Below, piece after piece: positions 1-9,540 of a stretch of 64,000 nucleotides of DNA. A program made the translations under genes and the position numbers. The stretch's first letter is position 1. Each line of letters begins with the position of its first letter. Below the pieces are notes generated by a model. It worked only from the letters and a program-made list of their open reading frames with translations. It was not told the origin of the DNA and did no database searches. Source of the stretch: Euptelea pleiosperma (taxonomy: Eukaryota; Streptophyta; Magnoliopsida; Ranunculales; Eupteleaceae); assembly GCA_035048495.1 (NCBI GenBank), contig CM068544.1, positions 44,045,893-44,109,892 on the forward strand, read 5' to 3'.

Positions 1-67
1 TCCTGAACACTTTGTACGGGTAGTGATCTTCCCCAACCCAGCCCTTGATCTTCTTGCAAGCTTCCAT
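1..67 (-). CDS. partial CDS at window edge, unrecognised
   Basis: Reading the minus strand from an ATG at 67 gives an open frame that runs off the window: it begins MEACKKIKGWV and continues GEDHYPYKVFR. There is no stop in these 22 codons, and the composition (Lys, Trp, Tyr, Gly) looks like real protein. Upstream (68-700) resembles a leader and promoter. I do not recognise the family. The fragment is too short to exclude a chance frame. Confidence 0.35.
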   Translation of the reverse strand, partial: MEACKKIKGWVGEDHYPYKVFR

Positions 68-709
68 CTTCAACCTTCAAATCCATCTGTTCCTGTTGAA
101 ACACCCTTCCAACTGCTCAGGCATATTTATAGAAGTGCATGAGCAGATTGTGATTTTATGATTTTAGGTATATTATATATAATTACGTGGAATCTTTCTT
201 CTTCCCCTCCTTAGTGATACCCCTGAAGAACCAATTTGATTTTCTTCTTGTTTGACTTGCCAGCTCGCTGTCATAAATCATAATATAAAAAAGAAGAGTA
301 TGCACTGATGAGTTTGAAGCTGGACAACAACGAAATGGTTTAAGGGAAACTACAAGGTATTTTGTTTTTATATTACTACTTTAGGGAAGCAGCTAAATAT
401 AGGGATGTCAGGTCAAGGAAGATATGTTTCAAGGTAGCATCTTTTCTTTTTCTTGAGAATCCTAAGAAATTCTTTACAGTATTATTGGTGGTTGATTTTT
501 TGAAAATATGAGGATGTCATTGTGTTGGTGGGTGTCATGTTCCAAAAAGCTCATTGGGCCCTTTTGATAACTTGTTTAAAATTTAGGTATCACTAACTTC
601 CTTCAGGCTGGGTACGCTGGGATCGTACACGAGCTATAGGTTAATTAGGAGATAGCTATGCATGGAGGTGATGTTAAGTAGTCATCATTGCTGACGTGAG
701 ATAAATTCT
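68..709. other. intergenic, probable 5' flank of the edge gene
   Basis: AT-rich non-coding DNA between the partial minus-strand gene and a MITE at 718. I see no reading frame, RNA gene or repeat in it. The part next to 67 would be the leader and promoter of the edge gene. Confidence 0.4.
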
Positions 710-717
710 CTTAAAAT

Positions 718-971
718 CAATGTTTAAAAGTGGCCGTTGTAACGGTATAACGGATTGGGGGTGTTACCATTTTTTCCATTATAACGAATTGTAACACTCG
801 GGCAAAAATGGAAAATAGCAGAAAAATAATGGTGCTGTAATTCGAAATTTGAATTTCAAAAACAAAAAAAAAATGGAAAATAACGAATATCGGCCATTTT
901 TTTTCTTCACAATTTCCCAGAAAATAACTGCCAGGTCCCAATCCGTTGTAACGGCAGTTTTTTAAACCATG
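718..971. mobile_element. hAT-type MITE, family A copy 1
   Basis: A 254-bp non-coding element starting CAATGTTTAAA and ending TTTAAACCATG. It is flanked by the perfect 8-bp duplication CTTAAAAT at 710-717 and 972-979. Inside both ends are GCCGTTNNAACGG palindromes. Three more copies occur in this window (14196, 43670, 51731), each also with an 8-bp duplication, which points to the hAT superfamily. There is no transposase. Confidence 0.85.
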
Positions 972-1179
972 CTTAAAATTATGAAAGATAGTATGTGAAT
1001 AAGCTTGACCAAAAGCAATTACAGTGCCTAAAGCAGGAAACAACTGCCCAGCAACTGCTCGTCTGACAGAGATGCTAGGTAGGAAAGCCGTATATGAGAT
1101 GCTTGCTAGGAAGAATTAACAATCAACATAAAGAACAAATTGTTAATTATTTAGACTCGAACATCTCTAATTTAGGCAC

Positions 1180-1442
1180 CTCATTGCTGCCATCTGGGCC
1201 TGCGGACTGCATGGATGTTTGGCCCACCCCTTGGTAGACATTGACACCAAAAATCAGCTTGTTTGATGATTTTTAGCCGTTGGTTTTAGTGCTAAAAAAA
1301 AGGTTGAATCCAACGGCTAGAATCACACCTTGAAAAGTACTAAAATCTAATGACTAGAGATTACCAATCATGGTGGTTTTTGGTATGTATATCCACCAAG
1401 GGGTGGGCTAAACATCCATGCGGTCAGTGGACTCAGATGGCT
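1180..1442. mobile_element. palindromic MITE, family B copy 1
   Basis: An imperfect palindrome. The left arm carries GCATGGATGTTTGGCCCACC and the right arm its complement, around GGTGGGCTAAACATCCATGC. The centre holds CCAAAAATCAGC, a CCAACGG box and matching inverted versions. It is non-coding. The same core recurs about 14 times in this window. Exact ends and target duplication were not resolved. Confidence 0.75.
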
Positions 1443-1454
1443 GTGGTGACTTAC

Positions 1455-1620
1455 AAAAATGTGAGAAAATTTTTGAAGCAGTGGCCAATAAAATGGTGCC
1501 GCGATCCACTGTTCAAAAGCATTTCTGGGTTTTCTTCAAAAGCATCAGCGGATTGTGGCGCCATTTGATTGGTCATTGCTTCGCTGCTTCAAAAATTTTC
1601 TCCAAAAATGGTGAGCTACA
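1455..1620. repeat. long imperfect inverted repeat (MITE-like)
   Basis: GAGAAAATTTTTGAAGCAG near 1463 is matched in inverted form by CTGCTTCAAAAATTTTCTCC near 1590-1610. The arms extend inward through AAATGG.GCCGC.ATCC. The arms are about 50 bp around a short loop. It abuts the family B element at 1180-1442. Non-coding; overlapping small reading frames are chance. Confidence 0.6.
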
Positions 1621-1971
1621 GCTTGTTACATTGGGACCGGTAAATTGCTTCTAGTCAAGCTAATCTATATTGGCACTCAAAAAGAGGATTTTCCTCTGGT
1701 TCCTGGTACATAAAGCACATGTTTGGAATTGGGCATTTCCTTTATGGATTAGGTAATCCACATTTGTATTCAATCAATGCTAGCACTAACAGATGGCTTC
1801 GACTTAGGTGGAGCATGTTTTCTCTCTACTCTTGGAGAGCACACTGGGATAATCCTCACAACAGCCACCAACACTGCAACCTCAAATGAGCAGAATAGTG
1901 CCCATTCCTTCCCTCATCCCAATTAAAGGGTCATACAAATGCCGCTGCTTTACAAAAGCTCTTTGCACACA
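1621..1971. other. intergenic, 3' flank of PPR gene
   Basis: No gene, RNA or repeat recognised. It lies just downstream of the minus-strand PPR stop and probably contains its 3' UTR. Confidence 0.4.
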
Positions 1972-3648
1972 TTAGACAGTCTCTATCCAACTGCGCCCCG
2001 GAATTCTTATCAGCCTCCTCTTCTTGATCATCTTCTTCAACCTTGCAGCATCTCCCCAACTGCCAGCATCCGCATATAAATTTGACAACAGCAAGCAGCT
2101 CCCCGCACTCGCAGGCTCGAGCTCATTCAGACGCTTAGCTGCTATTTCTGCGAGCTCAATATTCCCATGGCTCCTACATGCCCCCAACAAGGCACCCCAA
2201 ACAAATAAATCAGGTGTGATGGGCATTTCCTTGATCAAACTGAAAGCCTCAGTGAGCTCTCCAGCTCGACCTAGAAGATCCACCATGCATGCATAATGCT
2301 CCAACTTTGGTTCAATCCCATATTCTTTTCGCATCAAACGGAACATATTCTGTCCAACCGCAACCATTCCAGCATGACTACAAGCTGTGAGGGCTGCAGT
2401 GAAAGTCAGGTGATCCGGCTTCACTTCCTCCTCCTCTACCATCTGATTGAAAAGCTCAACTGCTTCATTGCAGTACCCATGATTCGCATATCCAAAAATC
2501 ATAGAGTTCCAAGTAACTGTATTTCTTTCACGCATCTTGTTGAACAACTTCCCAGCTTCGAATATGGAACCGCACTTGGCGTACATGTCAACAAGAGAGC
2601 TACTTACAAATACGTCTTCTTCGACTCCAACCAACAATGCAAAGCCATGAATCTCCTTTCCACGCTTCAAATCTGCCAGGGTTGCACAAGCCGGCAAAAG
2701 ACTACTAATTGTAAATGAACTAGGCCGGACTCCGGCATCCACCATTCGTTTAAATGTATCAAAAGCTTCATTGTTACGGAAATTCTGCACGAACCCAGAT
2801 ATAACCGAGGTCCAAGAAATGATATCAGGCTCAATCCCATCAACCTGTATCTTTTGAAACAGATCCAAAGCCATTGTATAATCACCGACCTGAGAAAAAC
2901 CAGCAATTAATGAATTCCATGTCACTAAATTGGGATTTACTCCCATTACTTTCATTTTTTCCACCAAATTCAATGCTTCCCCTGCAAATCCTTGTAGAGC
3001 ATAACCTGAAACCATAGAATTCCAAGCAACCAAATCTTTCTCAAGCATTCTATCGAACAGCCGGCGTGCCTTATCAATTTGGCCACATTTTGAGTACATA
3101 TCTATCAACGAGCTATTAATGAAGGCATCAAAATCAAACAAAGAACGGAGAATCACACCGTGTATCTTTTCTCCGGTTTGTTGATCAGAGAGATTTGCAC
3201 AAGCTCTGAGGATACTGGGGAGAATGTATCTGTTGGGTTTCAGACCTTCTCTCTGCATTTCCCCGAAGAGATCCAACGTCTCCTGATAAAAGCCTCGGCG
3301 AGAGTAGACCCCAATCAGTACGATCCAGCGGTGTATATTGGTTTCGGGAATTTGGTCGAACAGTCTCCGAGCATCGTAGATTCGTCTACATTGAGTGTAG
3401 AAGGCGATGAGCTTAGAAGAGAGGTAAGTTGAACGCGCGAGGCCGGTGATGATAAGGTATGCGTGGAGTACTCTGCCTGAGTGCAGGTCTCGACCACGTG
3501 CATATTTCTCGATGTAGTTTCCATACGTATCGGGTGATGATTGAAATGTACGGTGATTGATGGGGATCTTTTGGCGGGCTCTTGGGAGAGCTGAGAAGAG
3601 GAGGATGCACTGCAGCGTTTGCAGATGCGGGAACGACCATGACACCAT
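1972..3648 (-). CDS. PPR protein, PLS class with E domain
   Basis: Intronless, 558 aa. Organelle RNA-binding protein, probably mitochondrial or plastid RNA editing or processing. The first ATG gives MVSWSFPHL followed by an Arg-rich stretch like a presequence. PPR motifs run from about residue 50 to 470, with typical P, L and S units such as LIDMYSKCGQIDKARRLFD, VAWNSMVSGYA and PDHLTFTAALTACSH. The E region follows (LEHYACMVDLLGRAGEL, FVWGALLGACRSHGNIELAE) and the protein stops at GRSWIETV. No DYW domain is present. From memory it resembles Arabidopsis At5g59600 closely, including the GRVLH start and the WxETV end. That assignment is recollection, not a search. It is the downstream member of two minus-strand PPR genes. 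Small frames on the opposite strand (2024-3432) are shadows. Confidence 0.94.
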   Translation of the reverse strand: MVSWSFPHLQTLQCILLFSALPRARQKIPINHRTFQSSPDTYGNYIEKYARGRDLHSGRVLHAYLIITGLARSTYLSSKLIAFYTQCRRIYDARRLFDQIPETNIHRWIVLIGVYSRRGFYQETLDLFGEMQREGLKPNRYILPSILRACANLSDQQTGEKIHGVILRSLFDFDAFINSSLIDMYSKCGQIDKARRLFDRMLEKDLVAWNSMVSGYALQGFAGEALNLVEKMKVMGVNPNLVTWNSLIAGFSQVGDYTMALDLFQKIQVDGIEPDIISWTSVISGFVQNFRNNEAFDTFKRMVDAGVRPSSFTISSLLPACATLADLKRGKEIHGFALLVGVEEDVFVSSSLVDMYAKCGSIFEAGKLFNKMRERNTVTWNSMIFGYANHGYCNEAVELFNQMVEEEEVKPDHLTFTAALTACSHAGMVAVGQNMFRLMRKEYGIEPKLEHYACMVDLLGRAGELTEAFSLIKEMPITPDLFVWGALLGACRSHGNIELAEIAAKRLNELEPASAGSCLLLSNLYADAGSWGDAARLKKMIKKRRLIRIPGRSWIETV

Positions 3649-4455
3649 TTTTCAGTTGGCTGACGCTGAGCCATAGGTTTGAGTACAACAGATGGATCGT
3701 GAAATCTATTTTTTTATTCGGGCGTGAGGCCGCACTTAAAAACGCCACGCGGCACACTCTTAGAGATCTATGATTGCGGATATTCGAAACATCCTTAGTG
3801 GACCTGCAGACAAATAATCAGAGGTGTTCTAGGCTTTGGATCTCAGTACCCCCAATCAACATATGAAAAAGAGTTAAATCCAACGGTTAGAAACCACCAG
3901 GCAGGCTGATTTTTGAACTACGAGTCCACTTAGTGATGTTTCAAACATCCGAATGATCATAGATCTGCCAAATGGCATTTTTAAGTGTGGCCTGGACGCC
4001 GGGGTACTTACAAAAAAATAAAAATAAATAAGTGTGGCCTGGACTACCGGATAAAAAAAAATGCCAACATAAAATAGTTTCTCATATAAGCACAATATCT
4101 GATCATGCGCGCGTGGAGCGTGTTTGAAAGAAACTCGATTATATCAAATATCAAGTTGATCATCACGAGTAAAACTTTGATGCCCGGGCCTTAGTTCTTG
4201 ACTTCTTGGTACTCTGGATTTTGAACAGGTTGATCGCCTCAGCCTCAGTACACACGTACCCAGGGTGTACTCGAGTGCTTTTTGCCACCTATCCCAGTGA
4301 ATTTAAAAAGAAATCTTAAAGAACTCTTACCTGGGTACGTATGCGACTGTACAAAATCCAAGGACTGCAGCCCTCTCATCGCTGCCGATGACAGGGCCCA
4401 GTACTCCTCGTTCAACACAACCGAGTCCACTTTCAGTGTCAGTGAAGCCGTTGAT
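3649..4455. other. intergenic between two PPR genes
   Basis: Contains the 5' flank of the PPR gene at 1972-3648 and, at about 3786-3985, a decayed family B MITE half (CCAACGGTTAGAAACCACC, GATTTTTG, AAACATCC). No other gene is supported. Confidence 0.45.
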
Positions 4456-4603
4456 AATCAGAGTTCTCGGCACGTGTATCTGAGTGCTTTTTGCGAAGCT
4501 TCTTGCTTTTGTATTAAAAAAGAAATCTTAAAACACACACACAGGGTAGGGTACGTGGCAAAAAAGCACTACAGTATGTGCCGAGAACTCTGTGATTGTC
4601 AAT
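4456..4603. repeat. inverted-repeat element (MITE-like)
   Basis: CAGAGTTCTCGGCACGTGTA near 4460 is matched by the inverted GTGCCGAGAACTCTG near 4580-4594. The arms continue inward with GAGTGCTTTTTGC and GCAAAAAAGCACT. A related piece (GAGTGCTTTTTGCCACC followed by AAAAAGAAATCTTAAA) lies at 4270-4320, so two decayed copies may sit side by side. Non-coding. Confidence 0.6.
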
Positions 4604-4855
4604 GTCAGCTGCTTGGCTGACACTCCGCAGTCAAGGTGGACTCATCACGACTATCCAATCTGATTGCATTCTTATAATTGGGGGTAAAAAGTGATAACGG
4701 TCAAGAGGGTGCCCTTATCATGATCTACTTAGGTGGGACCCACACGATGCGCATGATCTCACGTATATGGCAGCATTGTCATTGATCATCCTTAAAAAAT
4801 AGTTACATTTGCAAGAGGAGGCAATTTTCAGTAAAGCTGTCTATCATAATAGGCA

Positions 4856-7303
4856 TCACCAGTAATCATCACATGAGCAACAACCCTGCTTGAAGTAATG
4901 GAACCGATAATTATCCCTTAATATTATTTCTCGCTCAGTAGCTTTCGATATGTACTTCATAGCAGAATGACAATCCCCACAGACCCGGAGGTTCTTGAAT
5001 ACCCGAATCGGTCTCCTGGCGGGCAAGCTTATAAGGCCAAAGCAAACTGCAAGCTTTTCACTGTGATGTAAAATCTGTTCTTCCTTAAATGCTCCCTCTC
5101 CCTGATGAAGCACAAAATTTGTATCAGGTACATATCCCACGCTTCTTATTTGTCTCACTAACTCCTCTAACTTCTCATTAATTTTCGGCATTGCGGCGTG
5201 TCTTGTGTTCCCTGAATAGAACTTATATAGCCTGTTGTTCACTTCTATCCAGCTACAACCAGGTTCTTTCTTCACCCCTTTAATTTCCATCAACTCTCTC
5301 TGTTTTTCAACATCACTCCATCTCCCTACTTCAGCATACATGTTTGAAAGCTGGACATAAACTGTTGGATCACCCGGTTCCATCTCTAAGATACGTTCGG
5401 CTACAAATTCTGCCATTTGAAGGTTTTTGTGGCATCTGCAAGCTGCAAGTAGTGGTCTCCATATCGAAGCACTGGGTTCGATAGGCAAACTGTTTATAAA
5501 ATCTCTTGCATCCTCAAGTTGGCCAGCTCGACCCAGTAAGTCGACAATACAGCTATAGTGTGTCTCTTCTGGGGTGATTTTGTAATCTTGAACCATGGAT
5601 TCGAAGCACTCTCGGCCTTCTTGAACTAAGCCTGAATGGCTACAGGCAGAGAGAACAGCAAGAAAAGTAGCACTGGTTGGCCTTGTTCCTTCTTCAATCA
5701 TCTTTCTGAACAGGGATATAGCTTTTCTTGGATACCCATTCTGTGAGTAAGCTTTGATGATCGAGTTCCATGATACCACATCTCGCATTGACATCCGATT
5801 GAAAACACGTACTGCATCAGCTAAATTACCGCACTTCGCATACATTTCTATTAACGAGCTTCCCACATGCATGTTTGATTCACAATTGTTTTTTATAACC
5901 AGAGAGTGGATCTGCTGACCACTTGCGAGAGATGATAAGGAAGAACAAACTTTCAAAATATTTGAATAGATGAACTGATTACACACAATGTCGTCCTGGA
6001 GCATTCTGCAGAAAGCTTCCATTGCCTCCTCGGTCTTGCTATTACGAACATACCCTGCTACTAGTGCATTCCATGACACATCAGATGCCACACTTCCGAT
6101 CTCTTCAAACTGTTTCTCTGCTTCATTTATTTCCCCAAATCCACAGTACATGTCTACAATCGCAGTCCCCACAAAAACATCAGAGGCCATAGCATTTTTA
6201 ATGGCTTGAGCATGAAGCATCCTACCATAACTAGGACCTGTCATGCCACCACACGATGCAAGAGCAACTACAAAAGTGTGCTCGTTCAGTTCTATTCCAC
6301 TTTGTCTCATAGAGTAGAACTGCCTCAGAGCCTTCTCGAAGAACTCTTGCTGATAAAATCCAGTTATAATTGCAGTCCATGAAATGAGATTTCTATTGGG
6401 GAGTTTCTCAAACAAAATTTCCACTTCCTTCATCAGCCCACACTTGCTATACATTGTTAAAAGTGCATTACCCACTGCTGTATTGGATAAATACTGCATT
6501 TTTACAATGTAGGCATGAAGTTGCTTCCCCTCTTTCAATGCTAAAAGGGTCCCACAAACACTCAGTGCAATCGAAAATGTGTAGTGATTGGGTCTAATGC
6601 CCATACTCTGTGCTTGGATGAAGAAATTCAAAGCTTGATCAAACAACCCATTACTTGCATACCCAGAAATCAAGCTATTCCATGAAACGATATCCAAATC
6701 AGTGGACTGATCAAACACCTTACGCGCATTTTCAATATCTCCACATTTGGCATACATACCCAGTAGGCTAGTTGCCACAAACTTATCGCCATCAAATCCA
6801 ATCTTGATAACTAAAGCATGATATCTTTGGCCAAGATCTAGACTTCCTACATGGGTACAGTGACTTAAAGAATGGATTAAAGATAGCCGGTCTGGTATAA
6901 TTCCCAGAGAAGAAGACGTATTATGCTTGTCCAGGGACTTGTTTGCGAGGATTTCATTGTGGGTAGTGTGAGTTTTTGCGAAATTATTTGTTCCCCTCAT
7001 ACCCAGCTGAGATTCCTCTATAGACCCAGTAAAATCATGAACGCTGGTAGAGATGGATATCAGTTGACGAGTTTCATCAAACGGTTGGAATGCATCTTCC
7101 GATTTGACCGGTTTAGAGAAGCGCTTGCCCTGATGGGAAGGTTCAGCTTCTGAGAGATGGTTAAGGTTCCCTACAGATGCTCTGTAAGCAGTGGGATTGT
7201 AGGTGCTTTGGGTACATAGAAGATTGACTCGGTCTCTCGTGTAAGACGAAGAACAGAAACAGTAAGGTAGGTTCTGAAGGGAGAACTGCGAGAGTGAGGC
7301 CAT
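4856..7303 (-). CDS. PPR protein, DYW class
   Basis: Intronless, 815 aa. Expected to be an organelle C-to-U RNA editing factor. The Ser-rich start MASLSQFSLQNLPYCFCSSS suggests plastid or mitochondrial import. Residues about 20-130 are non-repetitive. PLS repeats then run to about 610 (LLGMYAKCGDIENARKVFD, VSWNSLISGYA, and so on), followed by the E/E+ region (GCSWIEVNNRLYKF) and a complete DYW domain. The deaminase-like zinc motifs are intact: HSE at 747-749, CGDC at 775-778, and the C-terminal CSCDDYW. The last motif differs from the usual CSCGDYW at one residue. The length is typical. Start chosen as the first ATG, just after TATA-rich flanking DNA. It lies upstream of the PPR gene at 1972-3648 on the same strand, 1.2 kb away, with no sign of cotranscription. 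Confidence 0.95.
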   Translation of the reverse strand: MASLSQFSLQNLPYCFCSSSYTRDRVNLLCTQSTYNPTAYRASVGNLNHLSEAEPSHQGKRFSKPVKSEDAFQPFDETRQLISISTSVHDFTGSIEESQLGMRGTNNFAKTHTTHNEILANKSLDKHNTSSSLGIIPDRLSLIHSLSHCTHVGSLDLGQRYHALVIKIGFDGDKFVATSLLGMYAKCGDIENARKVFDQSTDLDIVSWNSLISGYASNGLFDQALNFFIQAQSMGIRPNHYTFSIALSVCGTLLALKEGKQLHAYIVKMQYLSNTAVGNALLTMYSKCGLMKEVEILFEKLPNRNLISWTAIITGFYQQEFFEKALRQFYSMRQSGIELNEHTFVVALASCGGMTGPSYGRMLHAQAIKNAMASDVFVGTAIVDMYCGFGEINEAEKQFEEIGSVASDVSWNALVAGYVRNSKTEEAMEAFCRMLQDDIVCNQFIYSNILKVCSSLSSLASGQQIHSLVIKNNCESNMHVGSSLIEMYAKCGNLADAVRVFNRMSMRDVVSWNSIIKAYSQNGYPRKAISLFRKMIEEGTRPTSATFLAVLSACSHSGLVQEGRECFESMVQDYKITPEETHYSCIVDLLGRAGQLEDARDFINSLPIEPSASIWRPLLAACRCHKNLQMAEFVAERILEMEPGDPTVYVQLSNMYAEVGRWSDVEKQRELMEIKGVKKEPGCSWIEVNNRLYKFYSGNTRHAAMPKINEKLEELVRQIRSVGYVPDTNFVLHQGEGAFKEEQILHHSEKLAVCFGLISLPARRPIRVFKNLRVCGDCHSAMKYISKATEREIILRDNYRFHYFKQGCCSCDDYW

Positions 7304-7560
7304 GGTCAGCTAATATAGCTCAGGGAGTATCGCTCCAACTTATCCCTGTTGCTTGGGTAACAATTTGACCATTGTGTATAATCCGGACAACCAATCAATG
7401 GGTCCCACTAAACCTAATGAGAGTCAAATCAGTAAGAAGATTTGGCGCTGGCTTTAGAGATATTAATTCATCCATGGTACCCACTAAACCTAATAAGTCA
7501 TCTCAACCACTAGAGAAGTTTCAGTCGGTGGAATTCAAGGTTACCACTAGAAAATCGTGG
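7304..7560. other. 5' flank of DYW PPR gene
   Basis: No gene or repeat recognised; promoter-side DNA of the gene starting at 7303. Confidence 0.35.
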
Positions 7561-7569
7561 TATTTTTGA

Positions 7570-7905
7570 AGAAGTAGAATTTGGGTGTTGTTGCCTTGAT
7601 TGTGATCGGGGCTTCTTCTAGTTAGAAGCTTGCGAGTGGAGAGAGTGTCGTCAGAGACCACAAAGTCTTATTATGGCTTTCCATTCTTTTTATGGTGAGG
7701 GTACCAATAATTTAGTTGAGTTGAGGGCTTTACTTGATGGGCTTAAGTTGTTCAAGAAAGTAGGCATTCACAAAATTCAGATTTAATCAAACTCGAAGAT
7801 AGTGTTATCGTAGATTACTAAGTCTACTTCTATTCCTTGGCTCTTAAAACTTGGTGGTGGAAAGTTATGGATATATTAAAAGAGCTTGAGTTCTCCATTA
7901 ATCAC
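7570..7905 (+). pseudogene. degenerate RNase H fragment of a LINE
   Basis: In shifted frames the plus strand reads VVRDHK, then LIMAFHSFYGEGTNNLVELRALLDGLKLFKK, broken here into two stretches by description: the motif TNNLVELRALLDGL is the signature of the plant retroelement RNase H domain (RVT_3). Stops and frameshifts follow (IPWLLKLWWWKV). It is a dead fragment with no promoter or flanking transposon structure that I could define. Confidence 0.6.
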
Positions 7906-7937
<32 letters not shown>

Positions 7938-7938
7938 T
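7903..7938. repeat. (TA)n(GA)n microsatellite
   Basis: ATATATATATATA followed by GAGAGAGAGAGAGAGAG; a compound dinucleotide repeat. Confidence 0.9.
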
Positions 7939-8566
7939 CGAATGATCCTGCAGATTACATGGCCCTAAATAGCTTACTAACTAGATCATATATAGAGTTT
8001 AGAGACAATCGCCCTCCTAAACTCACTGGTTTTATTTGTTTGGACAAGATTAGTACACCTTATATTGGAGCTAGGTTTGCATCTGATTTTACTATGTTGC
8101 ACTCATGCATTACTTTATAATTCATTGATTAGCAGCTTGAGGGTTTGGTACATGTCCCTTCGTGTCAGGTTTGTTTTACAATTAATAAGGTGTCACTCCC
8201 TCCGGGGAGGGTCCCTAGAAAAAACCAATGCGTCCCACGGGATAATCACAACCATCATAAGAATTTAACAATCTGATATTTGTTGTACCCATCATAGGTG
8301 GAGACTCCCTACCGCCATAGCCCCTCCTGCTACTGCTTATGGGCTGGCATCATGGTTATTTCGTTGACTGTCTAACGAACGTGCAATAGATCAGATGGTT
8401 ATGGTCATTAGATCTGGAGGTCAGATAATAGGTAGCTAGAAAACTATACGTACATAAATACATGGTGTTTATACCCTCGAGGCCATTTAATAAGATGTGT
8501 AGTAGCAAGGAGTAAAACTTAGCTGACCATGGATGATCAACAAAGCCACTGACTGCCCACAATATG
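7939..8566. other. intergenic, nothing recognised
   Basis: Non-coding DNA with no clear repeat or gene. Two short opposing frames here (65-70 codons) have no coding character. Confidence 0.35.
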
Positions 8567-8850
8567 AGCCACGTGGCACATTTTTAGGACACTGACCGTA
8601 TGGATGTTTGACCAATCCCTAGGTGGACCAACAAACCAAAAATCAACCTGATTAGTAATTTATAAGTGTTGGATTGAAATCATTTTCCTAGGTTGATTTT
8701 AACTGTGGGAATTTGAGCATTATTGACTATTATTTGGGGTACAAGATCCAAAGGTTTGAAGTCACTAATCAAACTGATTTTTGGTTTGCAGGTCAACCTA
8801 TGGATTGGCCAAAATTCATACTGTCAGCATCCTCTGAGAGCACGGGGGAG
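8567..8850. mobile_element. palindromic MITE, family B copy 2
   Basis: Begins at CCACGTGGCACA (8569) and carries GACCGTATGGATGTTTGACC near its left end, with the inverse (TTGGCCAAAATTCATACTG) near the right. This subfamily has internal AACCAAAAATCAACCTGATT and its inverse. It forms a tandem pair with the copy at 8905. Confidence 0.75.
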
Positions 8851-8904
8851 AAAACCTTCGCTCACACCTGTGTGAGCAAAGCCGATCACATATCACAATA
8901 TGAG

Positions 8905-9190
8905 CTACTGGGCACACTCTTAGAGGACGATGACCGTATGGATGTTTGGCTAGTCCCTCGGTGGACTTGTAAGCCAAAAATTAGCTTGATTAGTGATTTC
9001 TAAGCATTGGATTGGAGTCGTTTGCATGGGTTGAACGGTAGAATTTAAAGCATTATTGACCATTATTTGGGATACTAGATCCAACGGTCTGACATAACTA
9101 ATGAGGATGATTTTTGGTTTGCAGGTCCAATGGGGGACTGGCCAAACATCCATACGGTCATCATCCTCTAAGAGCATGCCACGTGTCTCA
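8905..9190. mobile_element. palindromic MITE, family B copy 3
   Basis: Begins GGCACACTCTTAGAGGACGA and ends TCCTCTAAGAGCATGCCACG, an obvious terminal inversion. GACCGTATGGATGTTTGGCT and its inverse GCCAAACATCCATACGGTC sit inside. This is a better preserved sister of the copy at 8567. It lies about 200 bp upstream of the transcribed region of the P-class PPR gene. Confidence 0.8.
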
Positions 9191-9540
9191 TATTGTGGTG
9201 TGTGATCGGCTTTGCTGTTTACTCCTCATATTATGGGCGGTCAGCGCAGTTTTACTCGTGTAGGGGATTTTCAGTGTTTTTTTTCTTCCTAAATGTTAAA
9301 GCCGCGCACCCTCCACTGCAACTCAAAAACCCTAATTTCTACCACAAAACCCTAGTTTTGTCGAACAGCGCAATCTCAAGCTGATGTTCTCAAAGGTACT
9401 TCTCTCTCTATACTCTCCATTTCTTTCATAAACCCTAGTTTTCTCTGTTGGCGACTTTCGGTAGATTCATCCGCAAGAATGTAAATTCCTCGCTAAACCA
9501 TGAGAGATGTTGGAGCTCTCAAAATCGAAACTTGGCGAAA

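Noticed and set aside
6923..7153. 76-codon plus-strand frame inside the DYW PPR gene
   Set aside because: Shadow of the real minus-strand coding frame.
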